DNA of 64,000 bases from JABDKJ01 sp964609215 (GTDB taxonomy: Bacteria; Bacteroidota; Bacteroidia; Flavobacteriales_D; JABDKJ01), in contig CAZSQZ010000009.1 of the NCBI GenBank assembly GCA_964609215.1, positions 58,958 through 122,957 on the forward strand, written 5' to 3'. Positions 43,961-52,150 of this stretch are shown here, in pieces (the stretch's first letter is position 1; every line of letters begins with the position of its first letter). A program made the position numbers and the translations under genes. Under the pieces are notes generated by a model. The model was not told the origin of the DNA. It did not search any database and saw only the letters and a program-made list of their open reading frames with translations.

Positions 43961-44556
43961 TAATACACTTCGTTTACTTCCTCTATGTATTTCAAAATCA
44001 TTTCTCTTCCTGCGGATGAACTTGCAGAAGAATCAAATAATGGAGGTAAGAACTCCCATGTTTTTAGCATTTCCTTTTGATATCGCTTTTTATTCTTGCC
44101 TAAAACCCCGCTATTTAATTTATCAATTTTTGTAAAAATTATGGAAAAAGGGATGTTATTCTTTCCTAGCCATTCCATGAACTCCAAATCGATTTTCTGG
44201 GCTTCGTGTCTACTGTCCACCAATACAAATACTGACATTAAATTAGGTCTATTCTTAAGGTAGGTATGAATAAGAATTTTCCAAGAAGCCCGCTCTTTTT
44301 TAGAGATTCTAGCATAGCCATAACCCGGCAGATCAACCAGGTACCACTCTTCATTTATCAAAAAGTGATTTATCAATCTGGTCTTGCCAGGTGTGCCGGA
44401 TGTTTTAGCTAAAGCCTTTCTTTCAGTAAGCATATTGATAAGGGAAGATTTTCCAACATTACTTCTTCCAATAAAAGCATACTCGGGTAAGGTGGGCTCA
44501 GGACATTTATCGATATCCGTATTGCTCATTACAAATTTGGCTGAGCGTATTTTCAT
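43960..44556 (-). CDS. engB: Ribosome biogenesis GTPase EngB/YsxC
   Basis: The 198-residue GTPase has G1 GRSNVGKSS, G3 DLPGYG and G4 TKIDK, with ARISKKERASWKIL in the switch region, all typical of YihA/YsxC. It helps assemble the large ribosomal subunit and is usually essential, with ties to cell division. It lies 5 bases after the alpha/beta hydrolase gene on the same strand. Confidence 0.94.
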   Translation of the reverse strand: MKIRSAKFVMSNTDIDKCPEPTLPEYAFIGRSNVGKSSLINMLTERKALAKTSGTPGKTRLINHFLINEEWYLVDLPGYGYARISKKERASWKILIHTYLKNRPNLMSVFVLVDSRHEAQKIDLEFMEWLGKNNIPFSIIFTKIDKLNSGVLGKNKKRYQKEMLKTWEFLPPLFDSSASSSAGREMILKYIEEVNEVY

Positions 44557-44561
44557 AGTGC

Positions 44562-45323
44562 CTAAATATTTCGCTTTTTAAGCCACTCTCCTAAATACGC
44601 ATTGAAGGTTTCCGGATGCTCCATCATTGGTGCATGCCCACATTTATCTATCCAAAATAAATCCGAGTCTGGAAGGTTTTCGTGAAACTCCTCAGCAACT
44701 TCAGGTGGAGTAATGGTGTCGTTTTTCCCCCAAATTAAGCAAAAGGGCATTTTATAATTTGGTAACTCGCTTGCCATGTTATGTCGTATTGCAGATTTAG
44801 CAATAGACAATATTCGAAGAACTTTATTTCTGTTGTTAACAGCTTCGTGGCATTCATCAACTAACTCTTCGGTAACAATGTTGGGGTCATAAAATGTTAA
44901 GGCAATTTTTTCTCTGAGATATTTTTTGTCCTCTCTTCTTGGGAAAGTTCCTCCAAAAGCATTCTCATATAATCCAGAGCTTCCCGCAAGTGTTACCGAG
45001 CTGATTTTTTCTGGATGAGTAGCAGAATGAACCAAAGCAACATGCCCCCCTAGTGAATTGCCCAATAAGTTGATATTATCATATTGTTTGTATTCAATAA
45101 ATCTATTAAGGAACTCTGCAAGATTTTTCACATTGCACTTTAAAAGGGGTAAATCATAAATTGGAAGCATAGGAATGACTACTCTATATCGGCTTTTAAA
45201 ATGCTTGAATACATCCTTGAAATTGCTCAATGCTCCAAACAAACCATGTAGAACTAAAATCACTGGGCCCTCGCCCTGTTCTATGTATTTGAACTCGCCT
45301 TCTTCTTTTAACTGATATTCCAT
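44562..45323 (-). CDS. Alpha/beta hydrolase
   Basis: The 253-residue protein has the typical start VILVLHGLFGALSNF, the nucleophile elbow LGNSLGGH (serine), then LIWGKNDTITPPEV with the likely catalytic aspartate and WIDKCGHAPMMEHPE with the histidine. The fold is like 2-hydroxymuconate semialdehyde hydrolase or esterase YbfF. The substrate is not evident. It leads an operon with engB and has a promoter box 7 bases before its ATG. Confidence 0.8.
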   Translation of the reverse strand: MEYQLKEEGEFKYIEQGEGPVILVLHGLFGALSNFKDVFKHFKSRYRVVIPMLPIYDLPLLKCNVKNLAEFLNRFIEYKQYDNINLLGNSLGGHVALVHSATHPEKISSVTLAGSSGLYENAFGGTFPRREDKKYLREKIALTFYDPNIVTEELVDECHEAVNNRNKVLRILSIAKSAIRHNMASELPNYKMPFCLIWGKNDTITPPEVAEEFHENLPDSDLFWIDKCGHAPMMEHPETFNAYLGEWLKKRNI

Positions 45324-45330
45324 CTACATT

Positions 45331-45338
45331 CAAATGTA
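45331..45338 (-). promoter_or_regulatory. -7 promoter box (TACATTTG) of hydrolase-engB
   Basis: The reverse strand reads TACATTTG, ending 7 bases before the ATG at 45323. It is an exact TAnnTTTG match and a further case of a nearly absent leader. Confidence 0.5.
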
Positions 45339-45559
45339 AAAAAAAATGAATCCGATTGAATTGAGAACAGGTCTCAATTAATTCCCACCTGATTATTTAA
45401 AATTTTTTATTCCAATAGTTTTTTCAAGGGAATTTCCTCAGGCACTATAAATAAAAGGATGGCAAGCTTTTTTTCTTGTTGGGTCAGCATGTGAAAACAA
45501 TTCTGTTATGATTCTAGCGTGGTGAAAAACCATTCCCGTGTCTTCAAGTTTTCAACAAA
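45339..45559. other. Intergenic part upstream of the dcw promoter
   Basis: The 309-base gap 45324-45632 lies between hydrolase-engB and mraZ. Its two ends hold the reverse promoter (45331) and the MraZ operator with the dcw promoter (45560-45601). In the middle I see only AT-rich sequence, with no open frame or convincing hairpin. Confidence 0.6.
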
Positions 45560-45593
45560 GTGGTAAAAAATGGATATTGGTGGGAAAAAGTGG
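45560..45593 (+). promoter_or_regulatory. MraZ operator: four RTGG repeats at 10-bp spacing
   Basis: GTGG at 45560, ATGG at 45570, GTGG at 45580 and GTGG at 45590 repeat exactly every 10 bases, mostly within an AAAGTGG-like context. MraZ is known to bind tandem TGGG-type repeats with 5-base spacers upstream of its own gene. The last repeat runs into the -7 box, so bound MraZ should block the dcw promoter. Confidence 0.75.
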
Positions 45594-45601
45594 TATATTT
45601 G
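45594..45601 (+). promoter_or_regulatory. -7 promoter box (TATATTTG) of the dcw cluster
   Basis: TATATTTG is an exact TAnnTTTG match, 31 bases before the TTG start of mraZ. It directly follows the fourth MraZ repeat. A TTG at 45577 is a rather close -33 candidate. Confidence 0.6.
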
Positions 45602-45632
45602 ACCAACAAAATTTCCAAACCACCGAAAAGAA

Positions 45633-46097
45633 TTGTTGGATATTCTAGGGACATATGATTGTAAAATTGATGCCAAGGGAAGGCTCTTGGTGCCAAAGGG
45701 TCTTGCGTCTCAATTGAAAGATGTTCTGCATGAGGGCTTTGTGGTAAATAGGGATTTGTATGAGAAGTCTTTGGTCTTGTATCCCTGGTCGGTTTGGAAG
45801 CGCAATAACGCTCAGCTCAACAAACTCAACACATTCATTAAGAAGAATCGAGACTTTATTCGGCAATTCACAGCAAATGCAGTGAGGGTTGAAATGGATG
45901 GTCAGGGAAGAATTTTATTGAATGCATCCTTGCTGAAATATGCTGGGGTGAAAAAGGAATTGAAACTAATTGCCAATGGTGACCAGATAGAGATTTGGAA
46001 TCCTAGAGCCTATGAGAAAGCATTGAAAGCTGATTTGAATACGGAAGCTTTAGCGGAGGAGATTTTCGGCAATGGCAATTTTGATGATAGTGAGTGA
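45633..46097 (+). CDS. mraZ: Transcriptional regulator MraZ
   Basis: The 154-residue protein contains two AbrB-like swapped-hairpin repeats, with the first-repeat motif GTYDCKIDAKGRLLVPKGL and the second-repeat motif VRVEMDGQGRILLNASL. MraZ represses its own operon and influences division and wall genes. The start is TTG; a second TTG follows directly at 45636. It opens the dcw cluster and four matching operator repeats lie just upstream. Confidence 0.93.
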   Translation: MLDILGTYDCKIDAKGRLLVPKGLASQLKDVLHEGFVVNRDLYEKSLVLYPWSVWKRNNAQLNKLNTFIKKNRDFIRQFTANAVRVEMDGQGRILLNASLLKYAGVKKELKLIANGDQIEIWNPRAYEKALKADLNTEALAEEIFGNGNFDDSE

Positions 46098-47025
46098 TCA
46101 TTATCATACACCCGTTCTTTTACATGATTGCATTAATGGCTTAAAGATAAAACCGTCTGGTATTTATGTTGATGTGACTTTTGGAGGAGGTGGTCATAGC
46201 AGGGAGATACTAAATCATCTCCATGGTGGAAAGCTCTTTGCATTTGATCAGGATCAAGATGCAAAGCATAACCAAATATCAAGCGAGAAATTCAATTTGA
46301 TAAGCGCCAACTTTAGGTATCTCAAGAGTAACCTGAGGTTAAATGGGGTAAAGCAGGTAGATGGAATTCTTGCTGATTTAGGTGTGAGTAGTCATCAGCT
46401 TGATGTTGCTGAAAGAGGATTTTCCTTTCGTTTCGATGGTCCATTGGATATGAGAATGGATAAGAAATCAAAAAAAACTGGAGAAACAGTTTTGCATGAT
46501 TTAGAGTTCGAGGAATTGGCTTCGATGTTTAGAAAGTATGGAGAAGTAAGTAATGCTGGTAGGTTGGCTGGCTTAATTGTTAGAGAGAGGGAGCAGGAGA
46601 GAATTGAAACGACAACACAGTTGAAGGAAATCGCATTGAAGTGTTCAAACCCAAGAAAACATAATCAGTATTTGTCTAAGGTTTTTCAAGCACTGAGAAT
46701 AGAGGTGAATGATGAATTAAAAGTTCTGGAAGAGTTTCTGGTTCAGAGTTCAGAAGTGTTAAGACCAGGTGGAAGGTTGGTTGTAATGTCATACCATTCA
46801 CTGGAAGATAGGTTGGTTAAACGCTTTTTAAGATCAGGAAATTTTGATGGTGTAATTGAAAAAGATCTGTTTGGCAATGATCTGAAACCATTTCGAGCCC
46901 TGAGTTCAAAAGCCATTAAAGCGTCAGAAAAAGAAATAGAAGAAAACCCAAGATCGAGAAGTGCTCGGTTAAGAATAGGAGAAAGGATAAATGAACAAAC
47001 TAAAAAAGGAAAGGAAGAAATTTAA
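46090..47025 (+). CDS. rsmH: 16S rRNA m4C1402 methyltransferase
   Basis: RsmH (MraW) methylates N4 of C1402 in 16S rRNA. The frame has the family start HYHTPVLLHDCINGL, then SAM motif YVDVTFGGGGHS, FDQDQDA, GILADLGVSSHQLD and RGFSFRFDGPLDMRMD. I favour GTG 46090 (MSDHYHTPV), which overlaps the mraZ end by 8 bases. ATGs at 46072 and 46084 are alternatives. The gene overlaps ftsL by 35 bases. Confidence 0.93.
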   Translation: MSDHYHTPVLLHDCINGLKIKPSGIYVDVTFGGGGHSREILNHLHGGKLFAFDQDQDAKHNQISSEKFNLISANFRYLKSNLRLNGVKQVDGILADLGVSSHQLDVAERGFSFRFDGPLDMRMDKKSKKTGETVLHDLEFEELASMFRKYGEVSNAGRLAGLIVREREQERIETTTQLKEIALKCSNPRKHNQYLSKVFQALRIEVNDELKVLEEFLVQSSEVLRPGGRLVVMSYHSLEDRLVKRFLRSGNFDGVIEKDLFGNDLKPFRALSSKAIKASEKEIEENPRSRSARLRIGERINEQTKKGKEEI

Positions 47026-47356
47026 AACGCCTGGCATTTTCAAAAAGATAATTGATGTTATCAATGGTAGCTTTTTGGGTAGAGATAAGGTCGTTCAGTT
47101 TTTGCCTTTTGCAGCTTTTCTAACACTAATTATGGTTTGTTATATATCCTATGGTTACTATACTGAGAAATCGGTAAAGGAATTAAATCTCCTCGAAGCT
47201 GGCTTAAAGGATGTGAAATCCGAGCACCTCACTTGGCAATCTGAATTAGATAGCCTAAGACAGCAATCATCAGTCGCTAAGTCTATTCAGGATTTGGGAC
47301 TAAAGGAAACAACAGAACCACTCATAAAAATCGAGCAAGCCACAGATCAAAAATGA
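46991..47356 (+). CDS. ftsL: FtsL-like cell division protein
   Basis: The 121-residue protein has a basic cytoplasmic end, one membrane helix (about 40-58), and a periplasmic coiled coil (about 60-95, KELNLLEAGLKDVKSEHLTWQSELDSL). FtsL joins FtsB and FtsQ in the divisome and helps activate FtsI-FtsW. Sequence conservation is weak, so identity rests on size, topology and position between rsmH and ftsI. It overlaps both neighbours. Confidence 0.85.
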   Translation: MNKLKKERKKFKTPGIFKKIIDVINGSFLGRDKVVQFLPFAAFLTLIMVCYISYGYYTEKSVKELNLLEAGLKDVKSEHLTWQSELDSLRQQSSVAKSIQDLGLKETTEPLIKIEQATDQK

Positions 47357-49458
47357 ATCTTGAAAGAGGAACCATAGTTAGGCTCACACTTGTGGGTATT
47401 TTCATTTTCGGAGTTTCCATTGCAGTTGCCTATCGCTTATTTAATATTCAATTGACTGCGGAGCCTGAGATTGAAGAACAAACAGATAAGTACACAAGGT
47501 GGAAGGAAGTTGTTGCTGATAGAGGGAACATCTATTCTGCTGATGGGAGTTTGTTGGCAACGACATTGCCAATCTATGATATTAGAATGGACTTCAAAGC
47601 TGATGGATTGACTGATGAAAGATTCAATGAGAACATAGGTGCTTTTGCTAGTTCAATGTCGAATGCTTTTGGGGGTTCCAGAGATTCCTGGCTGAGGAAA
47701 TTTCAAGATTATAGAAGAGCAGGGAAGAGATATCAGTTGCTTCAGTCCAACATAAACTACAAGCAATTACAGGAAGTGCAGGATTTTCCTCTGGTAAATT
47801 TAGGAAGATATAAAGGAGGTGTTCGCTTTGAAAAGAAGGTGTCACGAGCAAACCCATTTAACGAGAAAGCAAGGAGAACGGTAGGAAAATACAGTCAAGG
47901 AAAAGATAAGGGTATTTATGGTTTAGAACTGGCTTTTGACAGCCTTTTGAAAGGTAGAAATGGCCAGCGTCTAGAACGAAAAATTGCAAGTGGAGATTGG
48001 ATGCCTCTTAATGATGCAAATGAGGTTGAGGCAATTGATGGAGCGGATATTTACACTACCATAGATATTAATGTTCAAGATATTTTGTCTGAAGCCTTAA
48101 GAAAGAAAATGGTAGAGCATGAGGCCGATTTTGGTTGTGCTGTTTTTATGGAGGTTGAGACAGGGTTTATTAAGGGGATAGTGAACCTTGATAAAACACC
48201 GAATGGTAATTACGTTGAAAAATTTAATCATGCAGTAGGTACAGCGACTGAGCCAGGCTCAACATTTAAGCTTCCTTCTCTTTTAGCTGCTATAGAAGCT
48301 GGTAAGGCCAGCCTTGAAACTAAAGTAAATACCAAAAATGGTCGTCATAGATTTCATGACAGGATAATGAGAGATTCCAATGATCGTGGATATGGAAAAG
48401 TGTCAGCGCAAAGAGCTTTTGAGGTTTCATCGAATGTTGGAATATCTAGAGTTGTATATGATGCCTTCAATAATGATCGAGAGGCCTTTGTAAAATACGT
48501 TAGGCGTTTTGGTTTAGATCAGAATTCTGGAATAGATATTCCAGGAGAACCAAGGCCCTACATTAAAACTCCAGACCATCAAAATGGTCATTGGTCAGGT
48601 GTGACTTTGCCTTGGATGTCAATAGGTTATGAATTGAAAATGACTCCGCTTCAAACTCTGACATTCTATAATGCAATAGCCAACGATGGGGTAATGGTTA
48701 AGCCTCAATTGGTCAAGCAGATTAGAAGAAATGGAGAAGTACTTGAAGAGGCTGAACCCATTATAATTAATCAAGATTTTATTTCTGAAAGCACATTAGA
48801 AGATGCAAAAGCACTTTTAAAAGGAGTAGTTGAAAATGGAACTGCAAAGAATTTAAGGTCACCACATTTCGAAATTTCTGGGAAGACAGGTACAGCTCAA
48901 GTAGCGGTAGAAGGTGCTTATAAAACAGTTGATAATAAAGCAAAATATCAAGCCTCATTTGTTGGTTATTTCCCCTCTGATAATCCCAAGTATTCGTGCA
49001 TTGTTTTGGTAAATAATCCTACTAAAGGGTTGTACTATGGAAATCGCGTGGCAGGTCCAGTATTCCTGGAGATAGCGGAGAAATTTTATGCAAAAAACTT
49101 TATGATTGAACTAGCTTCCAATGAAGCGGAGGGTTCTGCTCCATTGAGTTTAAATGGTAATGTATCGGACATATCAAAAGTGACTTCTGCCTTAAACGTT
49201 TCATTGTCAGAGGTGCCAGAAAATCGAGACTGGATTGCCACGAAAGCCACCGAAAAGGAAATTAAAGCAAGTGGTATAAAAGTAGAAGAAGGTAAGGTGC
49301 CGAATGTCAAAGGAATGCCGATGATGGATGCAATTCCATTACTCGAGAATATGGGACTGGTAGTTCAATACGAGGGACATGGAATAGTTAAAAAACAATC
49401 CTTGAAGCAAGGGGCTTCATATAATCAAAACGATCAAATAGCACTTACACTAGAATGA
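47353..49458 (+). CDS. ftsI: Division-specific penicillin-binding protein with PASTA domain
   Basis: The 701-residue protein is the transpeptidase that cross-links septal peptidoglycan. It has one N-terminal membrane helix (about 8-28), a dimerisation domain, and the transpeptidase motifs STFK (S303-K306), SSN (359-361) and KTG (511-513). A single PASTA domain closes the protein (about 643-701, VPNVKGMPMMDAIPL). Its partner is FtsW, encoded further down. It overlaps both ftsL and murE by 4 bases (ATGA). Confidence 0.95.
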   Translation: MNLERGTIVRLTLVGIFIFGVSIAVAYRLFNIQLTAEPEIEEQTDKYTRWKEVVADRGNIYSADGSLLATTLPIYDIRMDFKADGLTDERFNENIGAFASSMSNAFGGSRDSWLRKFQDYRRAGKRYQLLQSNINYKQLQEVQDFPLVNLGRYKGGVRFEKKVSRANPFNEKARRTVGKYSQGKDKGIYGLELAFDSLLKGRNGQRLERKIASGDWMPLNDANEVEAIDGADIYTTIDINVQDILSEALRKKMVEHEADFGCAVFMEVETGFIKGIVNLDKTPNGNYVEKFNHAVGTATEPGSTFKLPSLLAAIEAGKASLETKVNTKNGRHRFHDRIMRDSNDRGYGKVSAQRAFEVSSNVGISRVVYDAFNNDREAFVKYVRRFGLDQNSGIDIPGEPRPYIKTPDHQNGHWSGVTLPWMSIGYELKMTPLQTLTFYNAIANDGVMVKPQLVKQIRRNGEVLEEAEPIIINQDFISESTLEDAKALLKGVVENGTAKNLRSPHFEISGKTGTAQVAVEGAYKTVDNKAKYQASFVGYFPSDNPKYSCIVLVNNPTKGLYYGNRVAGPVFLEIAEKFYAKNFMIELASNEAEGSAPLSLNGNVSDISKVTSALNVSLSEVPENRDWIATKATEKEIKASGIKVEEGKVPNVKGMPMMDAIPLLENMGLVVQYEGHGIVKKQSLKQGASYNQNDQIALTLE

Positions 49459-50918
49459 GATTATTAAAGGATATATTGTACAAAGCTGGTATTGAAGATG
49501 TCATTGGGCCAACAAATGTTGCAATCGATTCTATTCATTTCGACTCACGAGAAGTTAAAGGATATAGCCTCTTTGTTGCAATAAAAGGAACCCAAGTAGA
49601 TGGTCACGAGTACATTGATAGTGCATTAGCCGCTGGGGCAATTGCTGTTTTATGTGAAGAGCTTCCAGAGACCCTTCATGGGGGAATAACTTATGTGAAG
49701 GTTCAAAACTCTCAACAGGCAATGGCCTATGTGGCAGGAAACTTTTATGATCATCCATCTGAAAAATTAAACCTGGTTGGTGTAACAGGAACCAATGGTA
49801 AAACCACCACAGCCACATTATTATGGCAAATGTTTAATGAGATGGGACACAAGTGCGCACTGCTCAGTACAGTCATTATTAAAATTGGTAAAGACGAAAT
49901 AGCTTCAACACATACCACTCCAGATGTTCTAACATTAAATAGACTTTTGGCAAGAATGGTTGAAGAAGGGGTGCAGTATTGCTTTATGGAAGTCAGTTCA
50001 CATGCCCTGGTGCAACATAGAGTGACAGACGTTGATTTTAAAGTTGCTGTTTTTACCAATCTTACTCACGACCATTTAGACTATCACAAAACCTTTGATG
50101 AATACATAAAAGCGAAGAAAATGTTCTTCGATAATTTGTCTTCTGATGCAGTAGCAATAGTAAACCATGATGACGCTCATTCAGAGATAATGGTTCAGAA
50201 TACTAAAGCTGCGAAAAAAACTTATGCGGTAAAATCTTTTGCAGACTATAAAGCGAAGATCATAGAAAATCAATTTAGTGGTATTCATATTCTGATTGAC
50301 GGAAATGATCTCTATACCAAGATGATTGGAAGTTTCAATACTTACAATTTGCTTGCAGTTTATGGAACCGCTCTATCATTAGGAAAAGACAAGTTAGAAG
50401 TGCTCACTCAGATTTCAAAGTTGAATCCTGTTGAAGGCCGCTTTCAGCACATCCGAACGGAAAAAAATATTTCCGCAATTGTAGACTATGCGCATACACC
50501 AGATGCTCTAAAGAATGTTCTCAAGACAATTTTAGATATCAGTACAGGAAATGAAAAGGTAATCACTGTGGTAGGTTGTGGTGGAAATAGAGATAGAAAG
50601 AAAAGACCTGTTATGGCGCGAATAGCCTGTGAATATTCAGATAAAGTCATTTTCACATCAGATAACCCTAGAAATGAGGAGCCCAATGCAATCCTAAGAG
50701 ATATGGCAAAAGGAGTGGAGGGAATTCACTTTAAGAAAACATTGACCATCTCAAATAGAAGAGATGCAATTAAAGCAGCATGCGATATGGCGCAGCCTGG
50801 AGATGTAGTGCTTATTGCTGGAAAAGGACATGAGAAGTATCAGGAGGTACAAGGTGTTAAACACCCGTTTGATGATTATGAAATAGTTCAGGAAACCTTA
50901 AAAATGCTAGAGAAGTAA
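49455..50918 (+). CDS. murE: UDP-MurNAc-tripeptide synthetase, meso-DAP type
   Basis: MurE adds the third amino acid to the peptidoglycan stem. The 487-residue protein has the ATP motif GTNGKTT (about 112-118) and HTTPDVLTL. Near residues 403-406 it has the DNPR motif, which in characterised enzymes selects meso-diaminopimelate over lysine. The carbamylated-lysine and metal residues sit in the usual places. It ends with TAATG, shared with mraY. Confidence 0.95.
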   Translation: MRLLKDILYKAGIEDVIGPTNVAIDSIHFDSREVKGYSLFVAIKGTQVDGHEYIDSALAAGAIAVLCEELPETLHGGITYVKVQNSQQAMAYVAGNFYDHPSEKLNLVGVTGTNGKTTTATLLWQMFNEMGHKCALLSTVIIKIGKDEIASTHTTPDVLTLNRLLARMVEEGVQYCFMEVSSHALVQHRVTDVDFKVAVFTNLTHDHLDYHKTFDEYIKAKKMFFDNLSSDAVAIVNHDDAHSEIMVQNTKAAKKTYAVKSFADYKAKIIENQFSGIHILIDGNDLYTKMIGSFNTYNLLAVYGTALSLGKDKLEVLTQISKLNPVEGRFQHIRTEKNISAIVDYAHTPDALKNVLKTILDISTGNEKVITVVGCGGNRDRKKRPVMARIACEYSDKVIFTSDNPRNEEPNAILRDMAKGVEGIHFKKTLTISNRRDAIKAACDMAQPGDVVLIAGKGHEKYQEVQGVKHPFDDYEIVQETLKMLEK

Positions 50919-52150
50919 TGCTTTATCATCTATTCGAATATCTAGAAAATACCTATCAGACACCTGGAGCTGGTATTTTTCAATTTATCTCTTTTAGAGC
51001 AGCAGCAGCGATTCTAATTTCCCTGACAATTAGCATGTTTTTGGGTAATAAACTTATTCGATTACTTCAGAAAAAACAGATAGGAGAGACAATAAGAGAT
51101 TTAGGCTTAAAAGGACAAAACGAAAAGGCTGGAACGCCAACTATGGGTGGTCTAATCATTTTAGGAGCGATTCTTATTCCAACTCTTCTAGTAGCTGACC
51201 TGACTAATATCTATGTCATCATTCTTCTCTTTACAACCATCTTTTTAGGTGCGGTTGGTTTCTTGGACGATTACATAAAAGTCTTCAAAAAGAATAAAAA
51301 AGGATTGGCGGGTAAGTTTAAAATAGTTGGACAAGTAGGAGTAGGATTAATTGTAGGCGCCTCATTATTCTTCCATCAAGATTTTGTTATAAAAGAAGAA
51401 CATCAAGTAGAGAATGCAACTGTATTGGAAGATCCAGATGGAGATGGTGCAATTTGGATTCAAGAGAAATCAACTAAAACTACAGTTCCGATTCTAAAGA
51501 ATCATGAATTTGATTATGCCGATGTTCTGTGGTTTTTAGAAGAAGATACTAGAAAGAAACATGCTTGGGTCATTTTTATTCCTGTAGTCATTTTCATTGT
51601 CACATTTGTGAGTAATGGAGCAAACATGACCGATGGTCTAGATGGCTTAGCAACGGGTGTTTCAGCAATTATCGGAGTTGCTTTTGCTATTTTCGCATAC
51701 GTATCTGGCAATACCATTTTCGCAGATTATTTGAACGTGATGTATATCCCAAATTCTGGGGAAGCAGTTGTTTTTATTTCAGCATTTGTTGGTGCTTGTA
51801 TTGGTTTTTTATGGCACAATGCCTTCCCTGCAAAAGTATTCATGGGAGATACGGGGAGTTTGGCACTTGGAGGAATCATCGCAGTATTCGCAATCATCAT
51901 CCGAAAAGAATTATTGATACCCATTGTATGTGGAATTTTCTTGATCGAGAACATTTCGGTTATGCTACAAGTGGGCTATTTCAAATACACCAAGAAAAAA
52001 TTTGGAGAAGGGAAAAGGATTTTCAAAATGGCACCCCTTCACCATCACTATCAGGTTCTGGGAATGCATGAATCCAAAATCGTAGCTCGCTTTTGGATAG
52101 TAGGAGTTTTCCTGGCTATTATTTCAATCGTAACGCTTAAGGTGTTATGA
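50918..52150 (+). CDS. mraY: Phospho-MurNAc-pentapeptide transferase
   Basis: MraY makes lipid I on the inner face of the membrane. The 410-residue protein has about ten helices. Motifs include GTPTMGGLIIL, FLDDYIKV (catalytic aspartates), NMTDGLDGLATG and FMGDTGSLALGG, and PLHHHYQVLG near the end. It is about 50 residues longer than E. coli MraY because of a hydrophilic insertion at about residues 150-210 (KEEHQVENATVLEDPDGDG). Such an insertion is familiar from Bacteroidota. Confidence 0.95.
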   Translation: MLYHLFEYLENTYQTPGAGIFQFISFRAAAAILISLTISMFLGNKLIRLLQKKQIGETIRDLGLKGQNEKAGTPTMGGLIILGAILIPTLLVADLTNIYVIILLFTTIFLGAVGFLDDYIKVFKKNKKGLAGKFKIVGQVGVGLIVGASLFFHQDFVIKEEHQVENATVLEDPDGDGAIWIQEKSTKTTVPILKNHEFDYADVLWFLEEDTRKKHAWVIFIPVVIFIVTFVSNGANMTDGLDGLATGVSAIIGVAFAIFAYVSGNTIFADYLNVMYIPNSGEAVVFISAFVGACIGFLWHNAFPAKVFMGDTGSLALGGIIAVFAIIIRKELLIPIVCGIFLIENISVMLQVGYFKYTKKKFGEGKRIFKMAPLHHHYQVLGMHESKIVARFWIVGVFLAIISIVTLKVL

